Of a stretch of 64,000 bases of DNA, positions 1-13,096 are shown one piece after another. Positions within the stretch are counted from its first letter, which is position 1. Each line of letters starts with the position of its first letter. The notes below the pieces were generated by a model. It was not told the DNA's origin. It saw nothing but the letters and a program-made list of their open reading frames with translations, and made no database searches. Location: positions 62,001 through 126,000 of the forward strand of contig JACJWN010000005.1 in assembly GCA_020637165.1 (NCBI GenBank), read 5' to 3'. The position numbers and the translations under genes are program-made. Origin of the DNA: Mycolicibacterium sp. GTDB lineage: Bacteria; Actinomycetota; Actinomycetes; Mycobacteriales; Mycobacteriaceae.

Positions 1-560
1 TCGTCGGATTCTCGGATTGGTCGCTGCAGGCCGGCGACGAGGCAACGCTGCGACTGCTGCGCAGGGTGGCTCAGGTCGCCGAACCGCCGATGCTGTACGC
101 CGGCGGTCACATCGTCAAACGCATGGGCGACGGGATGATGGCCACCTTCGGTGAACCGGCGATCGCTGTCCGCGCGACACTGGCGGCCATGGAGGCCCTC
201 GACAGCGTCGAGGTCGAGGGCTACACGCCGCGGATGAGGGCCGGCGTCCATACCGGCCGGCCCCAGCGGATCGGCGGGGACTGGCTCGGCGTCGACGTCA
301 ATATCGCCGCCCGGGTCATGGACCGTGCCGCCCACGGCGGCCTGATCGTCTCGCAGGCGACGCTGGGGCGCATCACCCCGGATCAGTGGGAGCCGCTAGG
401 CGTGAGGGCCGAAAAGGTGCGGCGTCAGGTGTTCACCCCGCGTCAGCCGGGGGTGCCTGCTGACCTGGTCATGTTCCGGCTGCGCCGGGGTGCCGACGAG
501 ATCCGCGGCGAGAACGTTGCCGGTTCATCCGGAGCCGAAGGGTCGAGCCACTCGGTCTAG
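1..560 (+). CDS. Class III adenylate/guanylate cyclase, C-terminal part (5' truncated by window)
   Basis: The reading frame is open from base 3 and enters with VGFSDWSLQAGDEATLRLL, the first metal-binding strand of a class III cyclase, so the gene starts before the window. MGDGMMATF follows (the second metal-site hairpin, with Asp), then RAGVHTGRP and DVNIAARVMDRA, which carries the Asn/Arg transition-state residues. The product would convert ATP to cAMP; the substrate-defining residues were not examined in detail because the N-terminal part is missing. The protein ends in a short charged Gly/Ser tail. It converges on the next gene, 41 bases away. Whether membrane or HAMP domains precede the catalytic domain cannot be seen. 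Confidence 0.85.
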   Translation, partial: VGFSDWSLQAGDEATLRLLRRVAQVAEPPMLYAGGHIVKRMGDGMMATFGEPAIAVRATLAAMEALDSVEVEGYTPRMRAGVHTGRPQRIGGDWLGVDVNIAARVMDRAAHGGLIVSQATLGRITPDQWEPLGVRAEKVRRQVFTPRQPGVPADLVMFRLRRGADEIRGENVAGSSGAEGSSHSV

Positions 561-601
561 CCGCGCCTTGCGCCGCCACCCGCCCGGCCCAGACGAACTC
601 T

Positions 602-2251
602 CTAGACGAACTCCTCCGCGCAGGCCTCGATCCAGTCCGACAACCACGCCTCGGGCGGACACTCGAGCAGTTCGCAAGGCATCAGCCACTCGTAGATCTC
701 CGCGTAGCTTCCGCTGCGGTAGGAGTCGATACGGCGGTTGAGCATGGCCGGGGTCAGTTCACCGAAGCCGTCGAGTCCCATCGAGGCGACCATCTGGGCG
801 GCGCTGGCCACGGTGCCGCGCTGGAAATTGGCCACCCGGTCGATCTTGTTCGGCACGTGCAGTGCCCGCGCCAGACCGGGGTCCTGGGTGGCGACTCCGG
901 CGGGGCAGCGGTTGGTGTGGCATTTCATCGCCTGGATGCAGCCGACCGCGAACATCATCGCGCGGGCGGCCAGCGTGAAGTCCGCGCCCTGGATGACCCG
1001 GGTGACGATGTCGGCACCGGTGGCCACCTTGCCGGAGGCGCCGATCTTGATGTGCTGACGCAGGCCGGTGCCGACCAGGCAGTTGTGCACCAGCATCAGC
1101 CCCTCGGTCAGCGGCATGCCGATTCGATCCTCGAACTCCTGCGGGGCGGCTCCGGTCCCGCCCTCGGAGCCGTCGACGATGATGAAGTCCGGGGTGACCC
1201 CGGTCTGCAGCATCGCCTTGCAGATGGACAGGAACTCCGTGCGGGCGCCGATGCAGAGCTTGAAGCCGATCGGCTTGCCGCCGGACAGGCTGCGCAGGGT
1301 CGCGATGAAGTGCACCAGTTCCAGCGGGGTGGTGAAGGCGGTGTGCGCCGGTGGGGAGACCACGGTCTGTCCCACCGGAACCCCGCGGGTGGCGGAGATT
1401 TCCTCGGTCACCTTGGCCCCGGGAAGGACCCCGCCGAGCCCGGGCTTGGCCCCCTGGGAAAGCTTGATCGAGATGGCCTTGACGGTCGGCATCGCCGCCT
1501 TCTCCCGGAAGAGTTCCGGATCGAAATGGCCCTCGGCGGTCCGGCAGCCGAAATAGCCCGAGCCGATCTCCCAGATCAGGTCACCGCCGTGCTTGAGGTG
1601 GTACGGGCTGATGCCTCCCTCGCCGGTGTCATGGGCGAAACCGCCCTTGGCCGCGCCGCCGTTGAGCGCTTCGATCGCATTGGCCGACAGCGCCCCGAAA
1701 CTCATCGCCGAGACGTTGAGCAGCGCGATGTCGTAGGGCTGGCTGCAGTCGGGCCCGCCGAGGCGCACCCGCGGGGCCAGATCGGTGGCGATCTTCGCCC
1801 GCAGTGAATGCCGCAGGAACTCGTAGCCGACGGCGTTGACGTCGCGCTCGGTGCCGAACGGCTCATCGCCCTTGGTTCCCTTGGCGCGGCTGTAGACCAT
1901 GTCGCGGGTTTCCCGGTCGAACGGAGCGCCGTCGGTGTTCGACTCGACGAAGTACTGATAGATCTCCGGTCGGATTCGCTCGGCCAGCCACCGGGCGTGG
2001 CCGAGGATCGGGTAGGCGCGCAGGATCGAGTGCTTGGTCTGAATCAGGTCCCAGGTGCCCAGGCCGGCCAGTGCGGCCAGCACGGCCGCGAGCACCCACC
2101 AGCCGCTGTCCAGTGTCACCGCCAGCACGGCGGCGGCGATCGCCGTCGCCCACACCGCGCCCACCACGAAAGCTCTGAGCATTTTTGCATCCCTCACCTC
2201 GACGGGCGGGCCGAGGCCGTCCTCGGCGGCGAATTGCCCGCGAGGCGTCAT
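602..2251 (-). CDS. FMN-binding glutamate synthase family protein (GltB-like central/FMN domain)
   Basis: This 549-residue protein resembles the FMN/synthase part of the large glutamate synthase subunit, without the N-terminal amidotransferase domain. Two hydrophobic segments (about residues 25-65) should anchor it in the membrane. The synthase barrel follows, with GAKPGLGGVLPGAKV, the Gly-rich GGTGAAPQEF loop, and the cysteine pattern C-x5-C-x4-C (GCIQAMKCHTNRC) that holds the [3Fe-4S] cluster in GltB. Stand-alone proteins of this type are common in actinobacteria and archaea. Their true reaction is not settled, so glutamate synthesis is inferred from family only. It is divergent from pheS, with an 89-base gap. 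Confidence 0.85.
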   Translation of the reverse strand: MTPRGQFAAEDGLGPPVEVRDAKMLRAFVVGAVWATAIAAAVLAVTLDSGWWVLAAVLAALAGLGTWDLIQTKHSILRAYPILGHARWLAERIRPEIYQYFVESNTDGAPFDRETRDMVYSRAKGTKGDEPFGTERDVNAVGYEFLRHSLRAKIATDLAPRVRLGGPDCSQPYDIALLNVSAMSFGALSANAIEALNGGAAKGGFAHDTGEGGISPYHLKHGGDLIWEIGSGYFGCRTAEGHFDPELFREKAAMPTVKAISIKLSQGAKPGLGGVLPGAKVTEEISATRGVPVGQTVVSPPAHTAFTTPLELVHFIATLRSLSGGKPIGFKLCIGARTEFLSICKAMLQTGVTPDFIIVDGSEGGTGAAPQEFEDRIGMPLTEGLMLVHNCLVGTGLRQHIKIGASGKVATGADIVTRVIQGADFTLAARAMMFAVGCIQAMKCHTNRCPAGVATQDPGLARALHVPNKIDRVANFQRGTVASAAQMVASMGLDGFGELTPAMLNRRIDSYRSGSYAEIYEWLMPCELLECPPEAWLSDWIEACAEEFV

Positions 2252-2325
2252 TCTGGCATCACCTATGATCTCCAGGTCGGCACTTCAGTCACACCCGTGC
2301 CGCGGGAAAATCCCAGGCCAGCTAA

Positions 2326-3387
<1,062 letters not shown>

Positions 3388-5877
3388 ATGAGGCTTCCTT
3401 ACAGTTGGCTGCGCGAGGTGGTGCAGGCCGGTGCTCCGGGGTGGGATGTCGACCCCGCCGACCTAGAGCAGGCCCTGATCCGGGTCGGCCATGAGGTGGA
3501 GGACGTCATCACCCTCGGCCCGGTCAGCGGGCCGCTGCGTATCGGGCGGGTCAGCGGCATCGAGGAACTCACCGAGTTCAAGAAGCCGATCAGGGCCTGC
3601 ACCGTGGACGTGGGCGCCGCCGATCCGCAGGACATCGTCTGCGGGGCGGCCAACTTCGCGGTCGGCGATCTCGTGGTGGTGGCGCTGCCCGGCACGGTTC
3701 TGCCCGGTGACTTCCGCATCGCCTCCCGCAAGACCTACGGGCGCACCTCCGACGGGATGATCTGCTCGGCGGCCGAATTGGGTCTGGGGGCGGACCATTC
3801 CGGCATCCTGGTGCTGCCGCCGGGCACCGCCGAACCGGGAGCCGACGCGATCGCCGTTCTGGGCCTCGACGACGTGGTCTTCGACCTCGCGGTCACCCCG
3901 GACCGCGGTTACTGCATGTCGGTGCGCGGTATCGCCCGGGAGATCGCGTGCGCCTACGACCTGGACTTCGTCGATCCCGCAGACATCGCACCGCTGCCCG
4001 TCGAAGGGCCGTCGCTGCCGGTCACCGTCCAGCCCGGAACCGGTGTCATCCGATTTGCGCTGCGCCCGGTCACCGGCATCGACCCCGGCGCGCAGTCGCC
4101 GTGGTGGTTGCGTCGCCGGCTCATGCTCTCGGGCATCCGGCCCATCTCGCCGGCCGTCGACGTCACCAACTACGTCATGCTCGAACTGGGCCACCCGATG
4201 CACGCCCACGACAGCAGCCGGATCCGCGGTGATTTCGCGGTTCGCTTCGCCCACCCGGGGGAGACGGTGGTCACCCTCGACGATGTTGAACGCCGACTGG
4301 ACCCGGGTGACGTGCTGATCGTCGACGACGCGGCGGTCGCCGCCATCGGCGGGGTGATGGGGGCGGGCACCACCGAGATCGACGAGGCCACCACCGACGT
4401 GCTGCTCGAGGCGGCGGTCTGGGATCCGGCCGCGGTGTCCCGGACCATCCGCCGATTGCATCTGGTCAGCGAGGCCGGCCGCCGCTACGAGCGTTCGGTC
4501 GACCCGGCCGTCTCGGTGGCCGCCATCGACCGCTGTTCGGCGCTGCTCGCCGAGATCGCCGGCGGCACCGTGCAGCCTCGGCTCACCGACTGGCGGGGCG
4601 ATCCGCCGCGGGACGATTTCTCGCCGCCGCCGGTGCGGATGGCCGTCGATCTGCCCGATCGCATCGCGGGGGTGACCTACCCGGATGGGGCTACCTTGCG
4701 CCGCCTGACCCAGATCGGGGCGCGGGTGCAGGCCGGCCAGGGCGCCGAGCTGATCGTCACCCCGCCCAGCTGGCGGCCCGACATCGTCCAGCCCGCCGAC
4801 CTCGTCGAGGAGGTGCTGCGGCTGGAGAGCCTCGAGGTGATCCCGTCGATGCTCCCGGCCGCCCCCGCCGGCCGCGGGCTCACGGCCGCCCAGCAGCGCC
4901 GCCGGGCGGTCGGCAAGGCCCTGGCGCTCTCCGGCTTCGTCGAGGTCCTGCCCACGCCATTCCTTCCGGCCGGCGTGTTCGACCAGTGGGGACTGCCCGC
5001 CCAGGATCCGCGACGGGCCACCGCCGCGGTGCTCAACCCGCTGGAGGCCGACCGGCCGGAGCTGGCCACGACTCTGTTGCCCGCGCTGCTGGAGGCGCTG
5101 TCGCGCAACGTCTCCCGCGGATTCGGCGATGTGGCGCTGTTCTCGGTCGCGCAGGTGGTCCGGCCCACCGAGGACACCCGGGCAGTGGAGCGGATCCCCA
5201 CCCACCGCCGGCCGACCGATGCCGAGATCGCGCTGCTGGACTCCTCGCTGCCGCACCAACCGGTGCATGTCGGCGCGGTGCTGTGCGGCCTGCGTGAGCC
5301 GCGGGGACCGTGGGGGCCGGGCCGGCCGGTGGAGGCCGCCGACGCCTTCGAGGCGGTGCGGGTGATCGCCCGCGCCTGTGGGGTGGCTGTCACCTTGCGG
5401 CCGGCTCAGCATCTGCCGTGGCATCCGGGGCGCTGCGCCGAGGTGCTCGTCGACTCGGTGGTTGTCGGCCACGCCGGGCAACTGCATCCCGGCGTCGTCG
5501 AGCGCGCTGGCCTGCCCAAGGGCAGCTGCGCGGTGGAACTCGACCTCGACGCCGTACCGATCGTGGAATCCCTGCCCGCGCCGCGGGTGTCGCCGTTCCC
5601 CGCGGTGTTCCAGGACCTGAGCCTGGTCGTCGGCGCCGAGGTGCCGGCCCAGGACGTCATCGACGCGGTGCGCGACGGGGCCGGGGAACTCCTGGAGGAC
5701 GTGGCCCTGTTCGACGTCTACACCGGCCCGCAGGTCGGGGAGGGCCGCAAGTCGCTGACGTTGGCGCTGCGCTTCCGCGCCGCCGACCGGACCCTCGCCG
5801 AGGCCGAGGCCAGCTCGGCCCGCGATGCGGCACTGGCGACCGCCGCCGAACTGCTTGGCGCTCAGTTACGCAGCTGA
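3388..5877 (+). CDS. pheT: Phenylalanine--tRNA ligase beta subunit
   Basis: The large subunit, 829 residues, of normal bacterial length. Recognisable domains in order are an EMAP-type tRNA-binding fold (about 40-150), the B3/B4 editing domain (about 210-370) that hydrolyses Tyr-tRNA-Phe, the B5 domain (about 410-490), a catalytic-like core, and the C-terminal ferredoxin-fold anticodon-binding domain (about 735-829, starting [17 protein letters not shown]). The ATG follows the pheS stop codon directly, so the two subunits should be translationally coupled. It converges on the HNH gene, with six bases between the stops. Confidence 0.97.
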   Translation: MRLPYSWLREVVQAGAPGWDVDPADLEQALIRVGHEVEDVITLGPVSGPLRIGRVSGIEELTEFKKPIRACTVDVGAADPQDIVCGAANFAVGDLVVVALPGTVLPGDFRIASRKTYGRTSDGMICSAAELGLGADHSGILVLPPGTAEPGADAIAVLGLDDVVFDLAVTPDRGYCMSVRGIAREIACAYDLDFVDPADIAPLPVEGPSLPVTVQPGTGVIRFALRPVTGIDPGAQSPWWLRRRLMLSGIRPISPAVDVTNYVMLELGHPMHAHDSSRIRGDFAVRFAHPGETVVTLDDVERRLDPGDVLIVDDAAVAAIGGVMGAGTTEIDEATTDVLLEAAVWDPAAVSRTIRRLHLVSEAGRRYERSVDPAVSVAAIDRCSALLAEIAGGTVQPRLTDWRGDPPRDDFSPPPVRMAVDLPDRIAGVTYPDGATLRRLTQIGARVQAGQGAELIVTPPSWRPDIVQPADLVEEVLRLESLEVIPSMLPAAPAGRGLTAAQQRRRAVGKALALSGFVEVLPTPFLPAGVFDQWGLPAQDPRRATAAVLNPLEADRPELATTLLPALLEALSRNVSRGFGDVALFSVAQVVRPTEDTRAVERIPTHRRPTDAEIALLDSSLPHQPVHVGAVLCGLREPRGPWGPGRPVEAADAFEAVRVIARACGVAVTLRPAQHLPWHPGRCAEVLVDSVVVGHAGQLHPGVVERAGLPKGSCAVELDLDAVPIVESLPAPRVSPFPAVFQDLSLVVGAEVPAQDVIDAVRDGAGELLEDVALFDVYTGPQVGEGRKSLTLALRFRAADRTLAEAEASSARDAALATAAELLGAQLRS

Positions 5878-5883
5878 TCTGCG

Positions 5884-7275
5884 CTACCCGGGTTCGTCTT
5901 CGTCGGGGCGGAGGATTTCTTCGGGGTGGTGGTAGAGGTTGATGCGGTTTTGGCCGCGGTCGAGGTGGGGTGGGGGTATCCATTCGGTTCGGTTGTCGCT
6001 GGGGCGTTTTCGGGTGGTCCAGCCGGTGGGGGTGTCGTTGACGAGGCGGTTGTCGGGGCCGCAGGCGAGGGTGAGTTCGTTGATGTCGGTGTTGCCGCCG
6101 TGTTGCCAGTCCCGTTGGGCGTGGTGGACCTGGGTATGGGTTGCCGGGGCGGTGCAGTCAGGTTTGGTGCAGCCCCGTTCCAGGGCGTGCAGGGCCAGGC
6201 GTTGTCCGGGGCTGGCGGTGCGCCGGGTGCGCCCGTAGTAGAGCTGGATCTCCCGCGGATTATGAAACAGCAGCAGGTAGGGGTGGACCCCGCCGGCGGC
6301 TATCCGCAGCAGGGTCGGGATCGGGATCTGGGTGCCGCCGCCGGTGTGGGCCCGCCCAGTGGCCGCATTCAGATCGGCCAGGGTCGCCGTCGCCACGATG
6401 GTGACCGGTAGCCCGTTGTGTTGGCCGAGCTTGCCGGAGGCCAACATCGCCCGGCACACGGTTGTCAGCGCGTCGTGTGTGCGCTGGGGGGCGGTGCGGG
6501 TGTCGGCGCTGATCTGGTCCTGTGACGGGGTGCCGTCAACACACGGGTCGGCGTCTTCGGGGTTGCAGAAGCCGGGGGCGGCGAGTTTGGCGAACACGGC
6601 GTCCAACGCGGCACGCAGTTCGGGGTCGACCCAGCCGGACAGTTTGCTCATCCCGTCGAGTTCCTGTCGCCCGATCGTCAGGCCGCGTTTGCGGGCGTGC
6701 TCGCGGTCGTCATCCAGTGTGCCGTCCTGGTCGAGGTAGCCCATCAGCTGGCGGGCGACCTTGCGCAGCCCTTCCGGGGTCAACCCGCCGGCGATCTGTC
6801 CCAACTGGGATTCGGCCTCGGTGCGGGTGCCCGGGTCGACGTCCGCCGGCAGGTGGGCCAGGAAATCCCGGATCACCGCCACATGATCGGCACCGATCTC
6901 CCCACGCGCCTGCGCCGCCGCAGTGGCCGGCAGCTCAGGTTCCAGCGGGTCACCGGTCACGGTCCGACGGGTTCCGAGCTGGGTGGCCTCGGCCAGCCGT
7001 CGGCCGGCGTCGGCACCGCTGATCCCCAGCCGGTTTTTCAGCACGACCCGCCACGACTTGGCGCCCATCTCCACCGCAGTCGACCGGCTTTGCAGGTGGG
7101 TGACCAGCGCATGCTCCACGGCGGGTTGGCGGCGCCGGTGGATTTCCAGCCGGTCCAGTGTCTCCAGGACCTGCAAGGCGTCGAGGGCATGAACCGGCAG
7201 CGAAGCCAGCTTCGCCCACGCCGCGTCGAGCTCATCCAGAGCGGTCATCACCGCCTCCACGTCCACCATCGTCAT
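5884..7275 (-). CDS. 13E12-repeat family protein (DUF222 with C-terminal HNH endonuclease domain)
   Basis: A 463-residue protein of the mycobacterial 13E12 REP family. The N-terminal three-quarters is the helical DUF222 region. Near residues 375-425 lies an HNH module (CTKPDC, then HTQVHHAQRDWQHGGNTD, ending in LACGPDNRL), with the Cys and His residues expected for a beta-beta-alpha metal nuclease. The substrate of this family is unknown. I chose the ATG at 7275 because it begins MTMVDVEAV, like other family members, and sits four bases from a LexA-type box; an in-frame ATG at 7332 would put the box inside the gene. The SOS box suggests induction by DNA damage, consistent with a nuclease role but not proof of it. 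Confidence 0.85.
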   Translation of the reverse strand: MTMVDVEAVMTALDELDAAWAKLASLPVHALDALQVLETLDRLEIHRRRQPAVEHALVTHLQSRSTAVEMGAKSWRVVLKNRLGISGADAGRRLAEATQLGTRRTVTGDPLEPELPATAAAQARGEIGADHVAVIRDFLAHLPADVDPGTRTEAESQLGQIAGGLTPEGLRKVARQLMGYLDQDGTLDDDREHARKRGLTIGRQELDGMSKLSGWVDPELRAALDAVFAKLAAPGFCNPEDADPCVDGTPSQDQISADTRTAPQRTHDALTTVCRAMLASGKLGQHNGLPVTIVATATLADLNAATGRAHTGGGTQIPIPTLLRIAAGGVHPYLLLFHNPREIQLYYGRTRRTASPGQRLALHALERGCTKPDCTAPATHTQVHHAQRDWQHGGNTDINELTLACGPDNRLVNDTPTGWTTRKRPSDNRTEWIPPPHLDRGQNRINLYHHPEEILRPDEDEPG

Positions 7276-7278
7276 GGT

Positions 7279-7294
7279 TAGAACACTAGTTCGA
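7279..7294 (-). promoter_or_regulatory. LexA-type SOS box upstream of the 13E12/HNH gene
   Basis: On the coding strand of the HNH gene the site reads TCGAACTAGTGTTCTA. The mycobacterial SOS box is TCGAAC-N4-GTTCGA, so 11 of the 12 consensus positions match; only the penultimate base differs. It lies four bases before the chosen start codon. From memory, other 13E12-family genes in M. tuberculosis are known LexA targets. Confidence 0.7.
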
Positions 7295-7370
7295 ATCACT
7301 GACATTTCTTGACCGTCGCGTGGGCCGTCCATTTGTGCGGCCGCAGGAAGTCCTGCTGGTTTTCAACTTG

Positions 7371-8591
7371 TTAACGAAGAAACCATGTCTCAAGTTGGCC
7401 TTTGCCTTTGACCGGAATTCGTCCTCTGCTCTCGCAGGGGTAGATGCGGTTGATTTTTTCCCATGTCGAGCGGGAGATCTGAATCCGTCCGGGTTCCCCG
7501 GTGGATTCCATACGGGAAGCGACGTTAACGGCGTCGCCCCAGATGTCGTAATGAAATCGCGTGGTGCCCACGATGCCGGCGACGACCTCTCCCGAGTTGA
7601 GGCCGATGCGGACTTCTAGGGGCCCGTCGAGGGTTTGGGAGATCATGTACTCGCGCATACCGATGGCCACCTTCGTCATGGCCACGGCGTGATCATCGTG
7701 CCGGGCCGATGCGCCACTGAACGCCATGTATCCGTCGCCGATCGTCTTGATGCGCTCGACGCCATGAGCTTCGCAGAGTTCGTCGGAGGCCGTGAAAATC
7801 CTGTTGAGCATCGTGACAGTGGCCGCTGGTGGGCTTTCGGACGACAGGGCGGTGAAGCCGACGATGTCGGCGAAAAGCACGGTGACTTCTTCGCACCGAT
7901 CAGCGATCACCGTGTTGGGTGAGTTCTTCAGCCTCTGCGCGATTGAAGCAGGCAGAACGTTGAGCAACAGTGCATCCGATTGGGCGCGTTGGTCATCGAG
8001 TGCGTCTTCGGTGCGGTCTACGGCATCCATGAAGACGATCGCCAGGGCTACAAAGCAACCGATGGCTGCGACAGAGTTCACGATGTTGCTGACGGGCTCG
8101 CTTGCCAACCGTATCCGCGCGGGGAAATGCTCCTGGAAGAGGAAGATCCCAAGAAAGCACAGCGCCGCCAGTGCCGAGAATGTCAGCGCGAGAGATCGAT
8201 GTTCCCGGCGGAAGACCACAAACGGCACGAAGACCATCGGAGCGTAATAAAACCATGTTCCCGACGGATATCCCGTGAGCCAGTTGGTCCACAGCAACTG
8301 AATGTGGGAAGTGACCATCAGGACGCTGGTTGCTGCGAAGTACCGTCCGGAACGATTGAGAATGATCACCGACGCCAACAGCATTGAGGCGACGATGTTC
8401 GCGACGAGAGCCGGCGTCTGGCGAGCGATCGCGGAAATCGGAATCCACGGCAACACCATGCAGATGACGAGGACGGCCATGAAATTGGTCACCCGCAACT
8501 GCTTGACATTGATCGGCGAAGTCGCGTCGGTGATGCCCGAGTCCATCCAGTTCCGCAGCACCGAGCGTATGGCCATCTGTTGCGCCTCCAA
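7371..8591 (-). CDS. Membrane-anchored class III adenylate cyclase
   Basis: A 406-residue protein. The first 170 or so residues hold about five hydrophobic segments, followed by a short coiled linker and one catalytic domain (about 225-390). The catalytic residues are all visible: FADIVGF (metal Asp), ERIKTIGDGYMA (adenine-selecting Lys and second metal Asp), YDIWGDAVNVASRM (adenine Asp plus transition-state Asn and Arg). The Lys/Asp pair points to ATP rather than GTP, so cAMP is the expected product. No HAMP domain is apparent. It is divergently transcribed from the SDR gene across a 248-base gap in which I see no clear operator. Confidence 0.9.
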   Translation of the reverse strand: MEAQQMAIRSVLRNWMDSGITDATSPINVKQLRVTNFMAVLVICMVLPWIPISAIARQTPALVANIVASMLLASVIILNRSGRYFAATSVLMVTSHIQLLWTNWLTGYPSGTWFYYAPMVFVPFVVFRREHRSLALTFSALAALCFLGIFLFQEHFPARIRLASEPVSNIVNSVAAIGCFVALAIVFMDAVDRTEDALDDQRAQSDALLLNVLPASIAQRLKNSPNTVIADRCEEVTVLFADIVGFTALSSESPPAATVTMLNRIFTASDELCEAHGVERIKTIGDGYMAFSGASARHDDHAVAMTKVAIGMREYMISQTLDGPLEVRIGLNSGEVVAGIVGTTRFHYDIWGDAVNVASRMESTGEPGRIQISRSTWEKINRIYPCESRGRIPVKGKGQLETWFLR

Positions 8592-8839
8592 CTGTCAGCG
8601 TCAGCGCCGTATCAGAGTATGAGCGTGACCTCCCGGCTGCCGACGCGCGATGGGCCGGGTTTCACAGCCCATCGTGAAGCGTTACTCGACAGCAAGAACT
8701 CTGTGGCGCAGATTGCGAGAGTGCTGGCGGCATCTGCGAGCAGTGTGGCGGATTAGAGGTCGTAAGTTTGAAGGGAAAGTAGTCCCGTGCCGCTCGGAGA
8801 TCCCGGGTCGGCGATGGCCCCGCAACCTCGAGGAACACG

Positions 8840-9778
8840 ATGAGTTGGTCTACGAAGGACATCCCTGATCTGCACGGCAAGGTCGCTGTGGTCACCGGCG
8901 CCAACGGCGGGCTCGGGCTGGCATCGGCCAAGGCGTTGGCCGGCCACGGCGCCCATGTGGTGATGGCGGTCCGAAACCAGGCCAAGGCGGCCGACGCACG
9001 CGCCGAGATCCTGGCTGCTCACCCACAGGCGTCACTGGAGATCGTCGAACTCGATCTCGGCTCGCTGGACTCGGTGAAGACCGCCGCCGAGGCTATCGCC
9101 GCCAAACATGACCGCATCGACATCCTGATGTGCAACGCCGGGGTGATGGCGATGCCGCAGGGCACGACCGAGGACGGCTTCGACACCCAGATGGGTATCA
9201 ATGTGCTCGGACACTGGGCCCTGCTGTCACACCTGCTGCCCATCGTGGTCGCCACCCCCGGTGCGCGGGTGGTGACGATGTCGAGCACCGCCCAACACCT
9301 GGGCCGTGCCATCAACCCGGCCGACCCGCATATGCGCCAGAACTTTGACGCATGGCGGATGTACGGCCAAACCAAGCTGGCCATGCGCCACCTGGCCGTC
9401 GGGCTGCAAGCCCAATTCGACCGGGCCGGAGTCGATGCCAAAGCGTTGTCCGCTCAACCAGGAATGACGAACTCGGATCTGCAGACCACCACCCACGCCC
9501 AGGGTGGAGCAGGTCCGCTCGGCGCGTTCTTCGCGTGGCAGGTCAAGGCGATGGGAATGTCGACCGACCGCGGTGCGCTGAGCCAGTTGCGGGCGGCCAC
9601 CGATCCGAAGGCCCCCGCCGGCGGGTTCTACGGGCCGTTGTGGGTGACCAATGGCCCTCCGGTCCTCAAACCTCTGATCCGGCCAGGCAGCGATGCCGCC
9701 GTCGCAACGCTGTGGCAGGTCGCCGAACGCGAGACCGGGTTGAAGGTGGACGTCAGCGACGCCCTGGCCAAGCCGTGA
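8840..9778 (+). CDS. Short-chain dehydrogenase/reductase
   Basis: A 312-residue classical/extended SDR of the retinol-dehydrogenase-like (protochlorophyllide-reductase-like) subgroup common in mycobacteria. The NAD(P) site TGANGGLG is at about 19-26, the CNAG motif near 96-99, and the catalytic YxxxK (YGQTK) at about 175-179, with a Ser-containing strand before it. The substrate cannot be told from sequence. The ATG has a GAGGAA site a few bases upstream. Its stop overlaps the start of the AraC gene (GTGA), so the two are probably co-transcribed, and the regulator may act on this reductase. Confidence 0.88.
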   Translation: MSWSTKDIPDLHGKVAVVTGANGGLGLASAKALAGHGAHVVMAVRNQAKAADARAEILAAHPQASLEIVELDLGSLDSVKTAAEAIAAKHDRIDILMCNAGVMAMPQGTTEDGFDTQMGINVLGHWALLSHLLPIVVATPGARVVTMSSTAQHLGRAINPADPHMRQNFDAWRMYGQTKLAMRHLAVGLQAQFDRAGVDAKALSAQPGMTNSDLQTTTHAQGGAGPLGAFFAWQVKAMGMSTDRGALSQLRAATDPKAPAGGFYGPLWVTNGPPVLKPLIRPGSDAAVATLWQVAERETGLKVDVSDALAKP

Positions 9779-10776
9779 GCGAGGTGGTCGCACCGTTTCG
9801 GGTCTCGGGGCCGTTCGTGCGGGTGATGCTCGCCGAACTCGGTGTTCGGGCGGGCGACCTCCTGCGGGCGGCAGGTCTTCCAGGTGATCTGATCAGCCGC
9901 GACGACGTGGTGTTGTCGCCTCGCCAGTACTACGCATTGTTCGATGCGCTCGACCGGCTTGTCGGTGAGCGAGATCTCGGGATCGCGATTGCCGAGAAGC
10001 TCAGCCCGCAGGTCTTCGACCCGCCGATCTTCGCCGCGATGTGCAGCCCCAACCTGCACGTCGCGGCCGAGCGGATCGCGCTGCACAAACGGCTGCTGGG
10101 CCCGCTGCGCCTGCGCGTGAAGCTCGACAACGACGGTTTGGACCTCGAGATCAGCTGGCCGGCAGGGGAACCACCGCCATCAGTCCTGCCCGGCGTTGAA
10201 GTCGCGTTCTGGGTCGCCCTGGCCCGGCTCGGCACCCGAACCGTTGTGGTACCCCAGCGGGTCGTAGTGCCACAAGAGCCGAAGGACATCGTCGCCGTCG
10301 AACGGTGGTTGCGCACCCGTCTCGAACGTGGCGAGACGACGTTGGTGCGATTCTCGCGACGCGATGCCACCAGGGCGTTCCTGACTGCCAATGCCGGTAT
10401 GTGGGAATTCTTCGAACCAGAGCTCCGGCGCCGCCTCGATGACCTCGACGGTGACGCCACGCTCAACTCCAAAGTCCGCGCGGCGCTGATCGAACTCCTG
10501 CCCGCGGGGTCTGGCTCAACCCAAGGGGTCGCCCGGCACCTCGGCATCAGCACCCGCACCCTTCAGCGGCGCCTCGGGGAGGAAGGGGCCACCTTCCAAC
10601 AACTCCTCGCGGACCTCCGCGGACAACTCGCCCACCACTATCTGACTCAATCCACCTACTCCCTGGCCGAGATCGCGTTCCTGCTCGGCTATGACAACCC
10701 AAACTCCTTTCACCGGGCGTTCAACCAGTGGACCGGCCAAACCCCCCTGGCCGTCAGAGCCACTGCCACCTCTTGA
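9775..10776 (+). CDS. AraC-family transcriptional regulator
   Basis: A 333-residue protein. An N-terminal arabinose-binding-like sensory domain of the OruR/ArgR-type AraC subfamily covers about residues 15-200, and a double helix-turn-helix covers about 245-325 (VARHLGISTRTLQRRLGEEG, then LAEIAFLLGYDNPNSFHRAF, the family signature). The start is the GTG at 9775, which overlaps the stop of the SDR gene in GTGA; the frame is open further upstream only as an antiphase reading within the SDR gene. Cotranscription suggests local regulation of the SDR. The ligand is unknown. Confidence 0.88.
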   Translation: MSEVVAPFRVSGPFVRVMLAELGVRAGDLLRAAGLPGDLISRDDVVLSPRQYYALFDALDRLVGERDLGIAIAEKLSPQVFDPPIFAAMCSPNLHVAAERIALHKRLLGPLRLRVKLDNDGLDLEISWPAGEPPPSVLPGVEVAFWVALARLGTRTVVVPQRVVVPQEPKDIVAVERWLRTRLERGETTLVRFSRRDATRAFLTANAGMWEFFEPELRRRLDDLDGDATLNSKVRAALIELLPAGSGSTQGVARHLGISTRTLQRRLGEEGATFQQLLADLRGQLAHHYLTQSTYSLAEIAFLLGYDNPNSFHRAFNQWTGQTPLAVRATATS

Positions 10777-10822
10777 CGAGGGACCCGTTTCGCGAGCACG
10801 TGAGTATTAAGTTGCAAATGCC

Positions 10823-13092
<2,270 letters not shown>

Positions 13093-13096
<4 letters not shown>

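Noticed and set aside
3463..5487. 674-codon open frame antisense to pheT
   Set aside because: Shadow of a high-GC gene; composition rich in Gly/Arg/Asp/His and no recognisable domain, while pheT on the other strand is certain.
8650..8868. 72-codon frame between the second cyclase and the SDR gene
   Set aside because: Arg/Trp-rich translation with no similarity, overlapping the SDR start; no ribosome site.
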